From Cladocopium goreaui (taxonomy: Eukaryota > Sar > Dinophyceae > Suessiales > Symbiodiniaceae): a DNA stretch of 64,000 bases. Below the pieces are notes generated by a model, which made no database searches, was not told the origin of the DNA, and worked only from the letters and a program-made list of their open reading frames with translations. The position numbers were made by a program, and so were the translations under genes. Of the stretch, positions 33,286 through 43,269 are shown piece after piece (the stretch's first letter is position 1; each line of letters opens with the position of its first letter). Location of the stretch: contig CAMXCT020000891.1 in assembly GCA_947184155.2 (NCBI GenBank), positions 472,501 to 536,500 on the forward strand, read 5' to 3'.

Positions 33286-33711
33286 TTAATGACAAGCAGA
33301 GCCTTCTGATTTTGGGGTTCGTTGGTCTGGGGCATGCCCTGCAGTATCGGCTGTGTGAGATGGGGCAGGATTCAGAACACGCCGTGCCGGTCTTGGTTCA
33401 ATTTCATGCTTACTTTTCTTGCAGCGTTTCTCGTGCTGTTGTTTTGGTGATAATTTTTGGTTTTCGGCATTAGACGTACCAGAAGGCATGTCGCGGATGA
33501 GAGAAATACTTTCTTCGGGAGACTCACTGAGACTCTTCAGATTGCGGTGCCTGAAGTGTTTCAGGGCGTGGCCGGAACTGTTCTGGACGTGTTTCATCTT
33601 TTTCCCATCTGCCAGGTGATCCGCCAGACAGCGGACACCGGACACCACGGCCTTATGGCGAGCCCGCCAGCTCTTTGCACATCCGGACCCGAACCCTATG
33701 CCAGATAACAT
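33286..33711 (-). CDS. Doubtful frame within the TIR element
   Basis: A 141-codon frame, Lys/Ser/His-rich (SESPEESISLIRDMPSGTSN in the middle). Its upstream end is exactly where the 793 bp foldback is inserted, so any original protein is broken there. Plus-strand frames also open here. No transposase motif seen. Confidence 0.2.
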   Translation of the reverse strand: MLSGIGFGSGCAKSWRARHKAVVSGVRCLADHLADGKKMKHVQNSSGHALKHFRHRNLKSLSESPEESISLIRDMPSGTSNAENQKLSPKQQHEKRCKKSKHEIEPRPARRVLNPAPSHTADTAGHAPDQRTPKSEGSACH

Positions 33712-33717
33712 CCCAGA

Positions 33718-34510
33718 TATTAAATTTCACGAGCTCCTGGGATTTTGTGATTTTTAGGGAATATTGGATATCAAGGTCAAGATGCAATATTTGGTGCAGT
33801 GTACGCGCACAAGGGTCGCACGAAAAACTTAAGCGTCATGGTTTGCACGGGTTTGCACTGGATCAGCCTTCCATAAATGGAATTGGTCCAATTAATCGTT
33901 CAGAAAAAATGAAACGGTCGGAAACAGTCGGAAACATGATCGGGCCAAAACTTGTCCAACCCGCATTTCTTTAAAAAAAAACATTTTCGCGCAACGCATT
34001 TTTTTTTTGAAGGTCCAAAGGTGTCCAAGGGGAAACGGTTGGAAACAGTCGGAGATCACACCTTCGCTCGGCAAAAAAGACATGTTTTTACATAATTTTC
34101 AAACATGTTTCATGAACATATGCTACAAAACAACTACTTTTTTGCCGAGCGAAGGTGCCATCTCCGACTGTTTCCAACCGTTTCCCCTAGGACACCTTTG
34201 GACCTTCAAAAAAAAAACTGCGTTGCGCGGAAATGTTTTTTTTTTAAGAAATGCGGGTTGGACAAGTTTTGGCCTGATCATGTTTCCGATTCTTTCCGAC
34301 CGTTTCCGACCGTTTCATTTTTTCTGAACGATTAATTGGACCAATTCCATTTATGGAAGGCTGATCCAGTGCAAACCCGTGCAAACCATGATGCTTAAGT
34401 TTTTTCGTGCGACCCTTGTGCGGGTACACTGCACCAAATATTGCATCTTGACCTTGATATCCAATATTCCCTAAAAATCACAAAATCCCAGGAGCTCGTG
34501 AAATTTAATA
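33718..34510. mobile_element. 793 bp giant foldback element with 8 bp target duplication
   Basis: Two arms of about 360-375 bases, nearly identical in inverse, flank a loop of about 58 bases (34079-34136). Outer ends are TATTAAATTTCACGAGCTCC and its inverse. The flanking ATCCCAGA is duplicated at 33710-33717 and 34511-34518. Arms differ by a few substitutions and small indels, so insertion is recent. There is no protein of its own. Confidence 0.9.
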
Positions 34511-34518
34511 ATCCCAGA

Positions 34519-35030
34519 CACGATGTCATAAAATATGTCAGAGAGGTGCCAGATATAATGCCAAATAGAATGCCAGATAAAACGCGTCAGAAAATATAGC
34601 AAACAGAGAATGTCAGATAGAATGCCAGAAAGAATTCCAGATAATATATATATATATATATTTATTTATCTACTTATTTATCTATTTATTTATTTAGGTT
34701 ATCTATAGAACGTCAGGCAGGATGCCAGATAAAATGCCAGAACGAACGGCGGGCAAAAGGTAGGAATAAACGTCAAATTTAATGCTATATATAAATAAAT
34801 GAGCTTGTCAGGCGCAATGCCAGATACAGCGTCGGAAAATATGTCGGTAGAGTAGAATGCCGGATAAAACGTCAGAATATATGTCAGATAGAGTGTAAGA
34901 TGTCAGATTAAATGCCAGATAAAACGTCTGAATGATAGTATGTCAGATAGAAACGCCAGGCAATATGTCAGAATATTAATTCGTCAGATAGAACATGATA
35001 AAGTATGTCAGTAATAGAATGTAAGATATC
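34519..35030. repeat. Degenerate TGYCAGATA repeat field
   Basis: Twenty or more copies of ATGCCAGATAAAACGTCAGA-like words at irregular 10-25 base steps, with a TA tract at 34646-34700. The same word (ATGCCAGATA) lies just left of the foldback, so that element inserted into this field. Confidence 0.7.
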
Positions 35031-35370
35031 AGAACGCGTGGCTGAAGCTTTGCCATGGCTGAATGTGTGTTTGTGGGGCGCACCTTTTTTGTGTGTCTCA
35101 CTTATGTTTTCAACTTATCTGGGAAGCGTTGGTTCGGATGTGTCTGGGCTGCATTTGAATAGCTTCCGGCATATGTCTGTGTTGTGGCTGGGTGCTGTGT
35201 TGTGTTGTGTTTGTGCAATGGTTGGGATCTGTTCAGGACATGGCTGCGTTGAAGGTCGGAAATCCTTATTAAAGAATCCGTTCTCCGGGGTGGGTTCATG
35301 TTGGAAGGCTTGCGGGGACGTGCTTGCTGTAGGACAGTTTGCTGCGCATCCTTCCCCCCCACATGTGTAG
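35005..35370 (+). CDS. Doubtful frame within the TIR element
   Basis: A 121-codon frame with hydrophobic segments (LCVSLMFSTYLGSVGSDVSG; LWLGAVLCCVCAMVGICSGH) that could span a membrane. It lies in TG-rich DNA of the element and shows no known domain; the opposite strand is also open for 118 codons. Confidence 0.2.
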   Translation: MSVIECKISERVAEALPWLNVCLWGAPFLCVSLMFSTYLGSVGSDVSGLHLNSFRHMSVLWLGAVLCCVCAMVGICSGHGCVEGRKSLLKNPFSGVGSCWKACGDVLAVGQFAAHPSPPHV

Positions 35371-36066
35371 GGCTACGGTAAAAGGGCGTGAAATGCTTGG
35401 AAAACATGTTGGCCAAACTGCTTGGCAGAACACGTTGGCAGACATTTTTGTCAACCATCTTTGCCGGCGATGTTGGCCCCTGCCCTTGCCAGGGGGTTTT
35501 GCGCTCATGTGGCCTGGAGTGTTAAGCATTCCAAGGCTTCATCAAACTATAAATGGTCATTTTCACTAGCAATTTGCTAGTTTACCAGAGGGTAGCCATG
35601 AAACATGTTGAAGATTGGTGTTTATATAATTGCAAAAATATGAAGATATGTAGTATTATGTCATGTTCAAAGTATCAAAGTATCACAACCAATGATGAAC
35701 TGCTTGGGCGTGCAGTTGAAGTGAAATTATTTGTGCCAGAAGCAGAGCGATATCAGTGGGATCTACTCTGGCAAAAGACGAATAGCCTATGGAAGCTATG
35801 GCCGCTTTAGTTCGATGATTTACCGTTTGAAAAACAACAGCAACTTATGTTTCATAGTTCAAGTTCTGTTGAATTACCAGATGATAGTAGCTGACAAAAT
35901 GAGGATTCACCAACTCACCGACTAATGGATGATATAAATTCGATTAAATTCGTGTATATCCCATGAAAAATGGTGGGTTGCGGGACTTCCACACACGCTA
36001 GTATTGATGATATAATTCTGGACAAATGTCTGGACAAACCGTCACTGGAATGTTCCTCCATGATGA

Positions 36067-36214
36067 CCATCTGGTTATGACATTCACAGTTTGCGAACTG
36101 GAAAGAAAGATCCAGCATGCTATTTTCAGAACGGTAAAGCCAGGTAAAGCGGTAAAACATCTATTTCGATTAGGGCCATGTTCCATGGCGAAGTGTGAAT
36201 GTCATAACCAGAGG
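36067..36214. mobile_element. CCCTCTGGT MITE copy, long form
   Basis: Ends CCATCTGGTTATGACATTC / GAATGTCATAACCAGAGG with well-kept arms. Confidence 0.7.
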
Positions 36215-36956
36215 CTACACGCCATGGTCGTTGGAATTCAAATTGAGATCGACGTCGTCCGGGAGAGTCATCCCCAATAGGGCCTATATGAAGACATCAT
36301 AAGAAATCCTGATCCTGGGACCCTGGGATGACCTTAGTCCACCGATGTTTTGACCATGGCACGTATGAAAAAAAACCATCGGTGGGAAGTTACCCAAGGA
36401 AAATGATCCGTATGTGGTGAGCTTTTGGGGAAAAAAACCATGGGATTCTTCCAATGCCAGGCTGGATTTCTATCGCAAGGGGTGACGATCATATAAATTT
36501 TATAAATCAAACATGGATTTGTCACTATATGTATTACGTCAATGTGTATATATATAATTATATATATACGCTCCTGCAGGACAATGATCCTAATTGACTT
36601 TCAGCAGGTTTTTGTGTTGCATGGCTCAAGCACCTTGGTTTTGAATGCTCATGAATTGAACAGGGCTGAGGTTTCACCAATGGGTTGACCCAATGTTGAC
36701 CCAATGTGGGCCCCGATTTGTGATGTTGGTTAACAAAAACCCCAGTAACTATACTTCAAAGTATCATCAACCATAGACTGGGTTTGTTTAGTCGGTGATT
36801 TGGCTTATTTTCCCAATGGGAAATCCACCATGACTAGGGAATCTATAGTGAATATTTTTATTTTTTGGGGACCCCTTAAGCAAATCATAAACCATAGTTA
36901 TGGGAGTTATGTTCAAAAGGGGGCCCCACCATGTAGCCTTTCTTCCTACACGCCAG

Positions 36957-36992
36957 GCTGTCTACGCTTTGGCTCCGGATGCAGATCCTCAG
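36957..36992 (+). CDS. Micro-exon candidate, 36 nt
   Basis: Acceptor TTTCTTCCTACACGCCAG is strong; donor is CCTCAG/GTGTCG. Phase 0 to phase 0: AVYALAPDADPQ. It would join the next exon if that starts at TTC 37293 rather than at its ATG. Confidence 0.4.
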
Positions 36993-37268
36993 GTGTCGAT
37001 TTTTTCGACACCCTGAAGCTATGGCCATGTTTTTCCCATTTCATGTGGGTAAAACAATGTCATTTTTACCATCCATGACTGGGAATGGTAAATTTATAGC
37101 ACAAAAAATGGTGATGACTGGGGGATGGTGCAAATGACTCATGATTTACCCACATGAACAACATTAATGTTATCATATACTGACTAGTTATTAATATTAA
37201 CCATCTATAACCCATAGTAACTATGAATCCCCATTATACAACCATTAATACTGTGTTACCCACCATTT

Positions 37269-37408
37269 ATGGGAAACACATTGTCCAAGTTCGCTGCTTC
37301 CGACTGCAAAAAGGTCGCCTGGAGCCGCGCGAAGTTGGAGGAAAGCCGCAGCAAGCGCCAAAAGAAGGCGCCATTTGCGACCGATCCTCTGGTTCGTAGC
37401 CATAGTAG
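37269..37408 (+). CDS. Exon 1 candidate with N-myristoylation-like start
   Basis: ATG opens MGNTLSKFAASDCKKVAWSR then a Lys/Arg-rich helix and ...TDPLVRSHS, to donor AGTAG/GTAAAG. The MGxxxSK start is the classic N-myristoylation pattern, suggesting membrane attachment, if this ATG is used. Alternatively the exon begins after GTCCAAG at 37292, joining the 36957 micro-exon in phase 0. It leaves AG, matching the next exon. Other frames are partly open. Confidence 0.5.
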
Positions 37409-37586
37409 GTAAAGGTCCAACAAATATCGTCCAAAAAACCTCAAAAAGCGGTGGGTAGAGTATGATATTCTTATGATAATCTATGACACTGCTAATGATA
37501 TATGAGCTAATTTGATGATGGTACTAGAGGTATGGTACGATGCTATCCCCATTTTTTACCAGAACTCCGCATCCCATTTTGACCAG

Positions 37587-37644
37587 TGAGCACCTTGAGG
37601 AGACCCTAGACGACCGGCTGCAATGGGAAAGTGAGGACACCTGG
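37587..37644 (+). CDS. Exon 2 following 37269
   Basis: Acceptor CATTTTGACCAG, donor CCTGG/GTGATT. Only the frame that completes the carried AG to Ser is open: EHLEETLDDRLQWESEDTW, ending in phase 0. The other two frames hit stops, so the phase match is informative. Intron of 178 bases. Confidence 0.55.
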
Positions 37645-37740
37645 GTGATTTTTGCGGCGGCTGGAGATAGGCGGAGATAGCTGGGGAGTTTGGGTCCATG
37701 GGTAATATGAGTGACATTTGAGATTGAATGCAAAATTTGA

Positions 37741-37868
37741 CTTACTGGTGCTTAGCAGGGAATGAGGGAATGATCCACAATCACTAGTAATTAATATCAT
37801 CCCATTCCCCCATTCCCCCATTCCCCCATTCCCCCATTCCCATCCATTCCCTGCTAAGCACCAGTAAG
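37741..37868. mobile_element. MITE, CTTACTGGTGCTTAGCAGGG family
   Basis: Ends CTTACTGGTGCTTAGCAGGG and its exact inverse. The 7 bp AATTTGA at 37734-37740 recurs at 37869-37875. The right arm carries a CATTCCCC repeat. A second copy is at 40667-40771. Confidence 0.85.
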
Positions 37869-38669
37869 AATTTGATGGAACATGTTCTTTTGCTAGGGAA
37901 AAAACGTGGTTTAATCATAATCACACAGGAGATCTAATCTGCCAAAAATAGGATCTCTTCGAGGAAAACTTGGGAATTTAACAGCAACAAAGATGGGACA
38001 GATGGTGACTAAACCATTAAAAATGCGGGTTAGGGTTATCTCCTCAATGATTTGGATCATGGTTTCTTAACTGGAAAGGGCGGACACCTGTATGTGGCTT
38101 CGCCCAAAAATAGGGGATACTAAACTTGTTATTGCAATTTTAACTGGTAAAGAACGATGATCAACTGCGTAAGATTGGAGTGAATTTGCTTTTTTTAAAT
38201 ATTTGGATGAATTATACAGACCCTGACCAACAGGCTAGTAAGGGAACGCCCGCATTTTTGTTTGAATTTCACCTTATTTCAGGAAATAATCATAGTTCAG
38301 CCCGATAATCTAGCGGTATTACCCACAGCTTCGCTGGGCTGAGAATATGTCCAGCTATCACACAGCTACAATGTGAGACTCGGTGAGACCCCCTGCCCTG
38401 GATAGCAAGGGTTGACTTACAACTTGGTCAACTTGGTCAACGTTTGGGTGGGTTATTTCATGGTATAACTGGTATAACTATATGTTTTTGATTGTTTTTG
38501 CGTGGGATTTGGACTATAACTTTTAACCATTTTTTGGCCTCACCTCAAGTCATCAATATACCAAGCGATACTTAGATGACTCGAGGTTTCATTGGGATGA
38601 TCCCCATTGACCAATATCTGGAGAATCTAAGAGAAACTTGCGGTGCAGTTCCAGTGATAATTGTGGTTA

Positions 38670-38740
38670 GTGGTTTTATAACCACAGTTGGTGAGTTATA
38701 TAACCACAATTGGTGAGTTATATAACCACAATTAATTGTG
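38670..38740. repeat. Tandem repeat, 24-25 bp
   Basis: Three copies of TATAACCACAATTGGTGAGT with small changes. Confidence 0.75.
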
Positions 38741-38939
38741 AGTTTTTGTTGGGGCCACAAAAAAAAACGGCTTTGTTGCTGTACGGCAAGTCCCTGCCGT
38801 ATTTAGTCTCTGTTTACAGGGGAATATTCGTGGAACATCACCATGAACTACTATAGCTGTAGGTAAATCACCATGGTAAATCATCCTATAGCTGGGCCAT
38901 GGCTTCCATAGCTATCTGAAATTGACCAGAGGGAATATA

Positions 38940-39040
38940 CCCTCTGGTAAACTAACATAACTATGGAAAATCACCATGTTTAATGGGAAAACTCACTATA
39001 CATGGCCATTTTCAATAGCAAACTGTTAGTTTACCAAAGG
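38940..39040. mobile_element. CCCTCTGGT MITE copy
   Basis: Left end CCCTCTGGTAAACTAACA; right end TTAGTTTACCAAAGG. A second, diverged copy lies immediately left (38835-38935), sharing the TA junction. Confidence 0.75.
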
Positions 39041-39468
39041 ATAATCCACTTCAAATACACCATTTGGATCCATTTGGCAACATCGGAAGAAAGTATTGGA
39101 TCATAAATAGATGCCGGAGAAATTCAATATTGAGGGGAGGGAATTTTCTACCAAATTATACATCTGGTTGGTGGGTTCACTTTTCAGAAATGATATCCTC
39201 TTTACGATGATCCCAAGTAACAAGCAGCTAAGCATATCTTTGGAATGCGTTGAAGGCACCAGCCAGAATAAGAATGAACCAGTCTCATATTGTATATACA
39301 CATATTTCGGCAATTCAGAGTGTTGGTTAACCCCTACGTTTTGATGCTTAATTTTGTTTGGTTAAAGAATGTTCAATCTAGACATATTGAGGTATATTAG
39401 GTAAATTATAGCGACGTCACCGATCTCCGTCACTGGAACCATGGTGAGTGAGGGACAACTACCCCTAA

Positions 39469-39568
39469 CCCATAGGATCCATGTATGCTATATATGATAA
39501 CATTTACCATATTTTACCATCAATATACCCCAAACGTTAGCATATATACCATACATGGATCCTATGGG
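39469..39568. mobile_element. MITE, CCCATAGGATCCATG family, with TAA duplication
   Basis: Ends CCCATAGGATCCATGTATG / inverse; TAA flanks both sides (39466-39468, 39569-39571), as in PIF/Harbinger-type MITEs (inference). Confidence 0.8.
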
Positions 39569-39623
39569 TAATATATAGCCTTAATCTCTTCAACTCAGGT
39601 TATTGCCCCAGTTAAACATGAAG

Positions 39624-39744
39624 CGAAAGGCCCAAAAGCGGCCCGCGGCTTGGGTTCGCCGACTCTTCGTGTCGATCCGCCGAGGTCGTCCGGGCGAGAG
39701 TATTGAGCAAGAAATTACCAGGACACGACACGGACGACGTCGGG
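39624..39744 (+). CDS. Exon candidate joining 40523 in phase
   Basis: Acceptor AACATGAAG, donor GTCGGG/GTTCAT. The frame reads ERPKSGPRLGFADSSCRSAE then VVRARVLSKKLPGHDTDDVG, 40 codons with about 68% GC3, ending in phase 0. A competing frame from an acceptor at 39598 starts VIAPVKHEAKGPKAARGLGS and stops at 39704; it would join the 37587 exon directly in phase 0. GC-rich DNA continues past 39704, favouring the first reading. Confidence 0.4.
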
Positions 39745-40003
39745 GTTCATGGGGGGCATGGATTTTTTTTAATGGATTTCCACATGGAAATCTGGTAGAT
39801 ATATGTAGATATCCCATGTTGATGACTATCTATAGAAGATTTAAGTGTAGACTATCTCTATATATTCTGAACGATAAGCTTTTTTTTTGGGATTATTAAT
39901 TCATCATCATTTAATATCCTTTGTGGATCATCGCTATGTGCTTATGATTCGACTTGATCATGACTGTCGCTGATTATTTCATCTCCCTCAACGCTCTTTT
40001 TCG

Positions 40004-40100
40004 CCCATAGGATCCATGGTGCTGCTATATATGGTAACATGGATCCCATCAATATACCCCAGTCATGTTGGCATATATACCAGCACCATGGATCCTATGG
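40004..40100. mobile_element. MITE, CCCATAGGATCCATG family
   Basis: Hairpin CCCATAGGATCCATGGTGCT / AGCACCATGGATCCTATGG. Confidence 0.8.
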
Positions 40101-40159
40101 CTAGGTACTTATGACTATCTATACGATCTATGAATCATTCAGCTAATACATCGAACAAG

Positions 40160-40417
40160 TCAACGATTGGCTCTGTACTTAGTACCACAACAGTTGGGCA
40201 TTTTGGACCTGGAAATTTGGGCCAACACCGCAAACGCTGGAAAACTCCGATTGCAACCAAGTGACACACAATCACAATCTGAGAACGTTCCTTGTGGTGC
40301 TGGGAGTATTGGCTTCACGTTAATAGTGATGTGATTGCAACTCCGGCAAGCCGGACTAGGAGTGTTGGCAGTATTGAAGAGAATTTGAGGAGCAATACAT
40401 ACCCCACATCTGATCAC
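40160..40417 (-). CDS. Weak Cys-rich frame, strand doubtful
   Basis: An 85-codon minus frame with ten Cys including CRSC and CDCVSLGC. The plus strand is equally open (TWKFGPTPQTLENSDCNQVT to a TAA). No domain recognised. Confidence 0.2.
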   Translation of the reverse strand: MIRCGVCIAPQILFNTANTPSPACRSCNHITINVKPILPAPQGTFSDCDCVSLGCNRSFPAFAVLAQISRSKMPNCCGTKYRANR

Positions 40418-40522
40418 ATATGTACATATACCATCTAATATACCTCATACAGATTCATACATATCAAACAAGGACCTTTTTTCCAATGGCTTTCGTCCTT
40501 CAAGGTTTTTTTTCAAAAAAAG

Positions 40523-40666
40523 GTGGCGCAGTACACAGGGCGTGACCCAGGCCGTGTTTCTGATTTCGCCTTTTTCGTGGATCGATCATTGAGACTGGAG
40601 TGGAGTCGGTGGCATCACCTGCCTGCCGTGGAATGGCCGTGGAATGTCGACATGGATATAAGATGA
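40523..40666 (+). CDS. C-terminal exon candidate
   Basis: After a T-rich tract and acceptor AAAAAAAG, phase 0 reads VAQYTGRDPGRVSDFAFFVD, then RSLRLEWSRWHHLPAVEWPW and NVDMDIR to TGA at 40664. Rich in Trp, Arg and acidic residues like a folded domain. The stop abuts the left end of a MITE. It would close the gene that begins in the 37 kb region. Unrecognised. Confidence 0.5.
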   Translation: MAQYTGRDPGRVSDFAFFVDRSLRLEWSRWHHLPAVEWPWNVDMDIR

Positions 40667-40771
40667 CTTACTGGTGCGTTTTACGCAGGGAATTTTCGGG
40701 AATGATCCCAGTCATCACTAGTAATTTCATCATCCCAGCAACCCATCCATTCCCTACTAAGCACCAGTAAG
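40667..40771. mobile_element. MITE, CTTACTGGTGC family
   Basis: Ends CTTACTGGTGCGTTTTACG and TACTAAGCACCAGTAAG. Confidence 0.75.
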
Positions 40772-41344
40772 ATGATATAAGTGTTCATGGGATTTAGAAG
40801 CAAACCTATAACTGGAGGGCCCCAGTTTTCAAGACATGATCCTTCGACGCCATGGCGTACTGGGAAGCAGCTTACAGTGATCACCCGAGAGCAGTGTCTG
40901 GGTTTGTGGTTCCGCTTGGTGGTTCATCCCATCTTGGTAAAATTTGGTAAATTGGTGAGAATACCTGGGTTATGAATGGGCTAAGTAGGGTTAGTCCAAC
41001 TACAACTGAGTTATGACCTACTTTCTAAGTAGGATGAACCTCCACGTAGTTTTTTTTCGTCCTGTAGCCCCCAACAAATGGAACGCGTTTCTCCAAATGC
41101 AGTGCGTAACTTATAATTGTTATCCAGGATGGATATGGATGGATTGAATAACGCAAGCAATCAATTTCCTTACATATTAATTGATAATTATTGATCTAAA
41201 TACCGAAGATTTTCTGTTGTCTCTCCCTCCCTGGCCCCATATATACATGAGCCACAGTCAAAAGGTCGACATCAGGATTCTAGATTTATCGTGGCCAACT
41301 GAGTTACAGAAGGGTTGTAGTAGTTTGAATTAAACATGCCAAAA

Positions 41345-42035
41345 GAATGTGAAAAAAGTGTGGTTTAAAAATGTATTATGTTTGAAATGTGAAAAACCAT
41401 GTATTTTAAAAATGTAAAAACAATGTGAACAAAATGTATTTTTTAAAAGCAATTTTGAAGCTTTGTTCTCTTTTCCTTCTGCAATTTGATTTTATGTTTT
41501 TGCTCCTGGTAGACATTGCTTTGCTATAGATATATTAAACAGATCTGCGATCTGCACAGTCCACTTCCGATCAATTTGAACTGCTCCTCTCCGATTTTCA
41601 ACCTGCAGAAGTTGGGCTGGCAGCAAAGTAACTGCAGCAAAACGGGACCCAACAAATTCAAACCTGAAGAAAAAAAAATCAGAGTTCCACCTTCCCAACT
41701 GGATTTTCATTTTTTCACATGAATCATTGAAAATGAATATATGATAATATATGCTTATGTGGAATCCTAATGTTTAAGTTTAACATTCTATATTTCAACA
41801 TTGGGTTTCAAAGAAAACCTGAAAAACACCCATATTATATCTGGGAAAAATGGGAAAAATGGAGCTAAGAAACAGGAACTTTTCAACTGCCTTTTGTTCC
41901 CATTTGTTTCACATTTTTCCACATTTCCATGTTTTTAACATGTTTTCACATTTTTGAAATGCATGTTTTCACATTTTTTTAAACTGCATTTTCATTTATT
42001 TTTTCACATTTATTTCACATTTATTTCACATTCTT
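41345..42035. mobile_element. Inverted motif-array element (TGTGAAA type)
   Basis: The left part repeats AATGTGAAAAA-like words (41350-41450); the right part repeats the inverse TTTCACATT (41900-42030), at 12-30 base steps. The centre (41490-41710) holds a weak minus frame (FAAVTLLPAQLLQVENRRGA). No target duplication was found. Confidence 0.45.
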
Positions 42036-42155
42036 AGTTAATCATTGTTTTCAAGCCTGTAGCTGGAAACGGCCATGATAATTCTAGATAAAGTGGCATA
42101 GCGGAATAGATGTCATGTGTAGATAAGCTTTCTGGGGGGGAGAGCAAGCAACCAG

Positions 42156-42272
42156 GTTGGAATCCAGAGGCAGCCAAGGATGCAGATTTACTCGGAGTCA
42201 CGATAGGCTGTTCACCAGAAGAAGTAAGTTCGGCATATCGCCAGGCTCCTCTCTGGGCGCACCCAGACAAAG
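42156..42272 (+). CDS. DnaJ-like J-domain exon
   Basis: Acceptor CAACCAG, donor GACAAAG/GTGGGA. Reads WNPEAAKDADLLGVTIGCSP, then EEVSSAYRQAPLWAHPDK. It carries J-domain hallmarks: LLGV at the end of helix I, EEV..AYR in helix II, and the invariant HPD loop at the exon end. HPD stimulates Hsp70 ATPase in the family. Helix III would be in the next exon, not identified. If read through the donor, the text after HPDKGG loses J-domain character, supporting the splice. Takes one base and leaves one. Confidence 0.6.
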
Positions 42273-42889
42273 GTGGGAGGCTGCAGTCCCTTCCTATAAA
42301 AAATACAGCAACCAAAATTGCCGCAAATGAAAGGATCCAATGCCAAGACAGGGGTCCTGAGGGGTATTCCTTTTGGGGGATGACATTGACCATTTTGAGT
42401 GGACATTTTCGGGAAAAAGACACAGGAAACAATGTTCCAGATGAATTGGGATGAGTTTCACTGGCCATTTCAGCTACCTGTAGTGGAGGCACTGTACTAT
42501 ATAAGGCAATCTTTTTGGGTGTGCCACTGCATACAGCTTCGTAGACTTGACCTTACCTATGGGTTGCCTATGGTAGATACTTCCACTTTTTAGGTACCTG
42601 ACACTTCCCCCTGAAATTTGTCAGCTCACGGTAACCTATAAAGAATAGACTTCATATGATTCATCTTTTCCTAATGCAAAGCTCGGGGCTCCAAAGGCCG
42701 ATGGTGAAGGGTAATAGGAGGAAGATCCTGGTCCTCACTGTTGGTGTGTATAACATGGTATAATATGGTATAATCCAAATGATAACCAATGACTACAGTA
42801 TGAGTATGACTACTATTGTATATATACGTATATATATACATCTATGTGTAATAGACTACTATGTCTCAAGAAGGTTGAAGCAAAGACGA

Positions 42890-43121
42890 AGGAGTGGCAA
42901 CATGTGGCAACCAAGGCAAGTGGTTGCGGCTGGTGCGTCCCCGAAAGAGGAACAGCTTGGAGATTGGTACGCAGAGAAGGCCAAAAAGAAGTCAGCGCTT
43001 CCTCAACAAGGCTGACCTTGCAGACTGGTGGATGCCCTCCAGGCCGGGACAACAAGGCCGGCCTTTTTCGATTGGAGAACTTACAGCTTTTTCGAAGCAT
43101 CTGGCTGTTGTTTCATATTGA
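42890..43121 (+). CDS. Exon-like GC island, frame uncertain
   Basis: Two plus readings are plausible. One ends at GC donor CAACAAG/GCTGAC (43011) and reads QVVAAGASPKEEQLGDWYAE then KAKKKSALPQQ. The other has higher GC3 and reads RFLNKADLADWWMPSRPGQQ before GC donor CAACAAG/GCCGGC. Both leave one base and fit the 43164 exon. A minus frame of 95 codons is also open. Confidence 0.35.
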
Positions 43122-43163
43122 AATGACATCATGACCTCGAGGAGAATTCATTGAAGTGTTGAG

Positions 43164-43269
43164 CCGTTTCTTTGGGAAACACTGAAAAAACCCCGCTGTA
43201 CTGGTACGGTGCCACCGTCCGAATTGCGAAAGTCTGTGCTGTGAAAAAGTTGCGCCATGCTGGGGAGAG
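43164..43269 (+). CDS. Exon with GA donor candidate
   Basis: Acceptor GTTGAG; reads VSLGNTEKTPLYWYGATVRI then AKVCAVKKLRHAGE. Read on, it meets TGA at 43280. A GA donor at GAGAG/GATGAG would instead carry AG into the 43794 exon, where the acceptor is CCAG/G, giving the AGG shared at both ends typical of dinoflagellate introns. The join yields a continuous basic helix, so splicing is favoured. Confidence 0.5.

Larger units (their letters stand above)
32742..35544. mobile_element. 2.8 kb TIR element with 10 bp target duplication
   Basis: Ends are inverted: TG....GGAATGCTTAACACT on the left (to 32768) and its inverse AGTGTTAAGCATTCC... on the right (35518-35544), about 20 of 27 positions matching. 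The target duplication AACTATAAAT is at 32732-32741 and 35545-35554. The size suits the Mutator-like group (9-11 bp duplications), which is inference. It has no recognisable transposase, so it is probably non-autonomous. It contains a younger foldback at 33718-34510 and a degenerate repeat field. Confidence 0.75.
32678..35592. mobile_element. CCCTCTGGT MITE split by a 2.8 kb insertion
   Basis: Left arm GCCTCTGGTAAACTAACATA runs to about 32741; right arm TTTACCAGAGGG ends at 35592. The middle of the MITE, AACTATAAAT, is present on both sides of the insertion as its target duplication. Confidence 0.8.

Noticed and set aside
42034-42492. 152-codon minus frame
   Set aside because: Shadow of the J-domain exon on the opposite strand.
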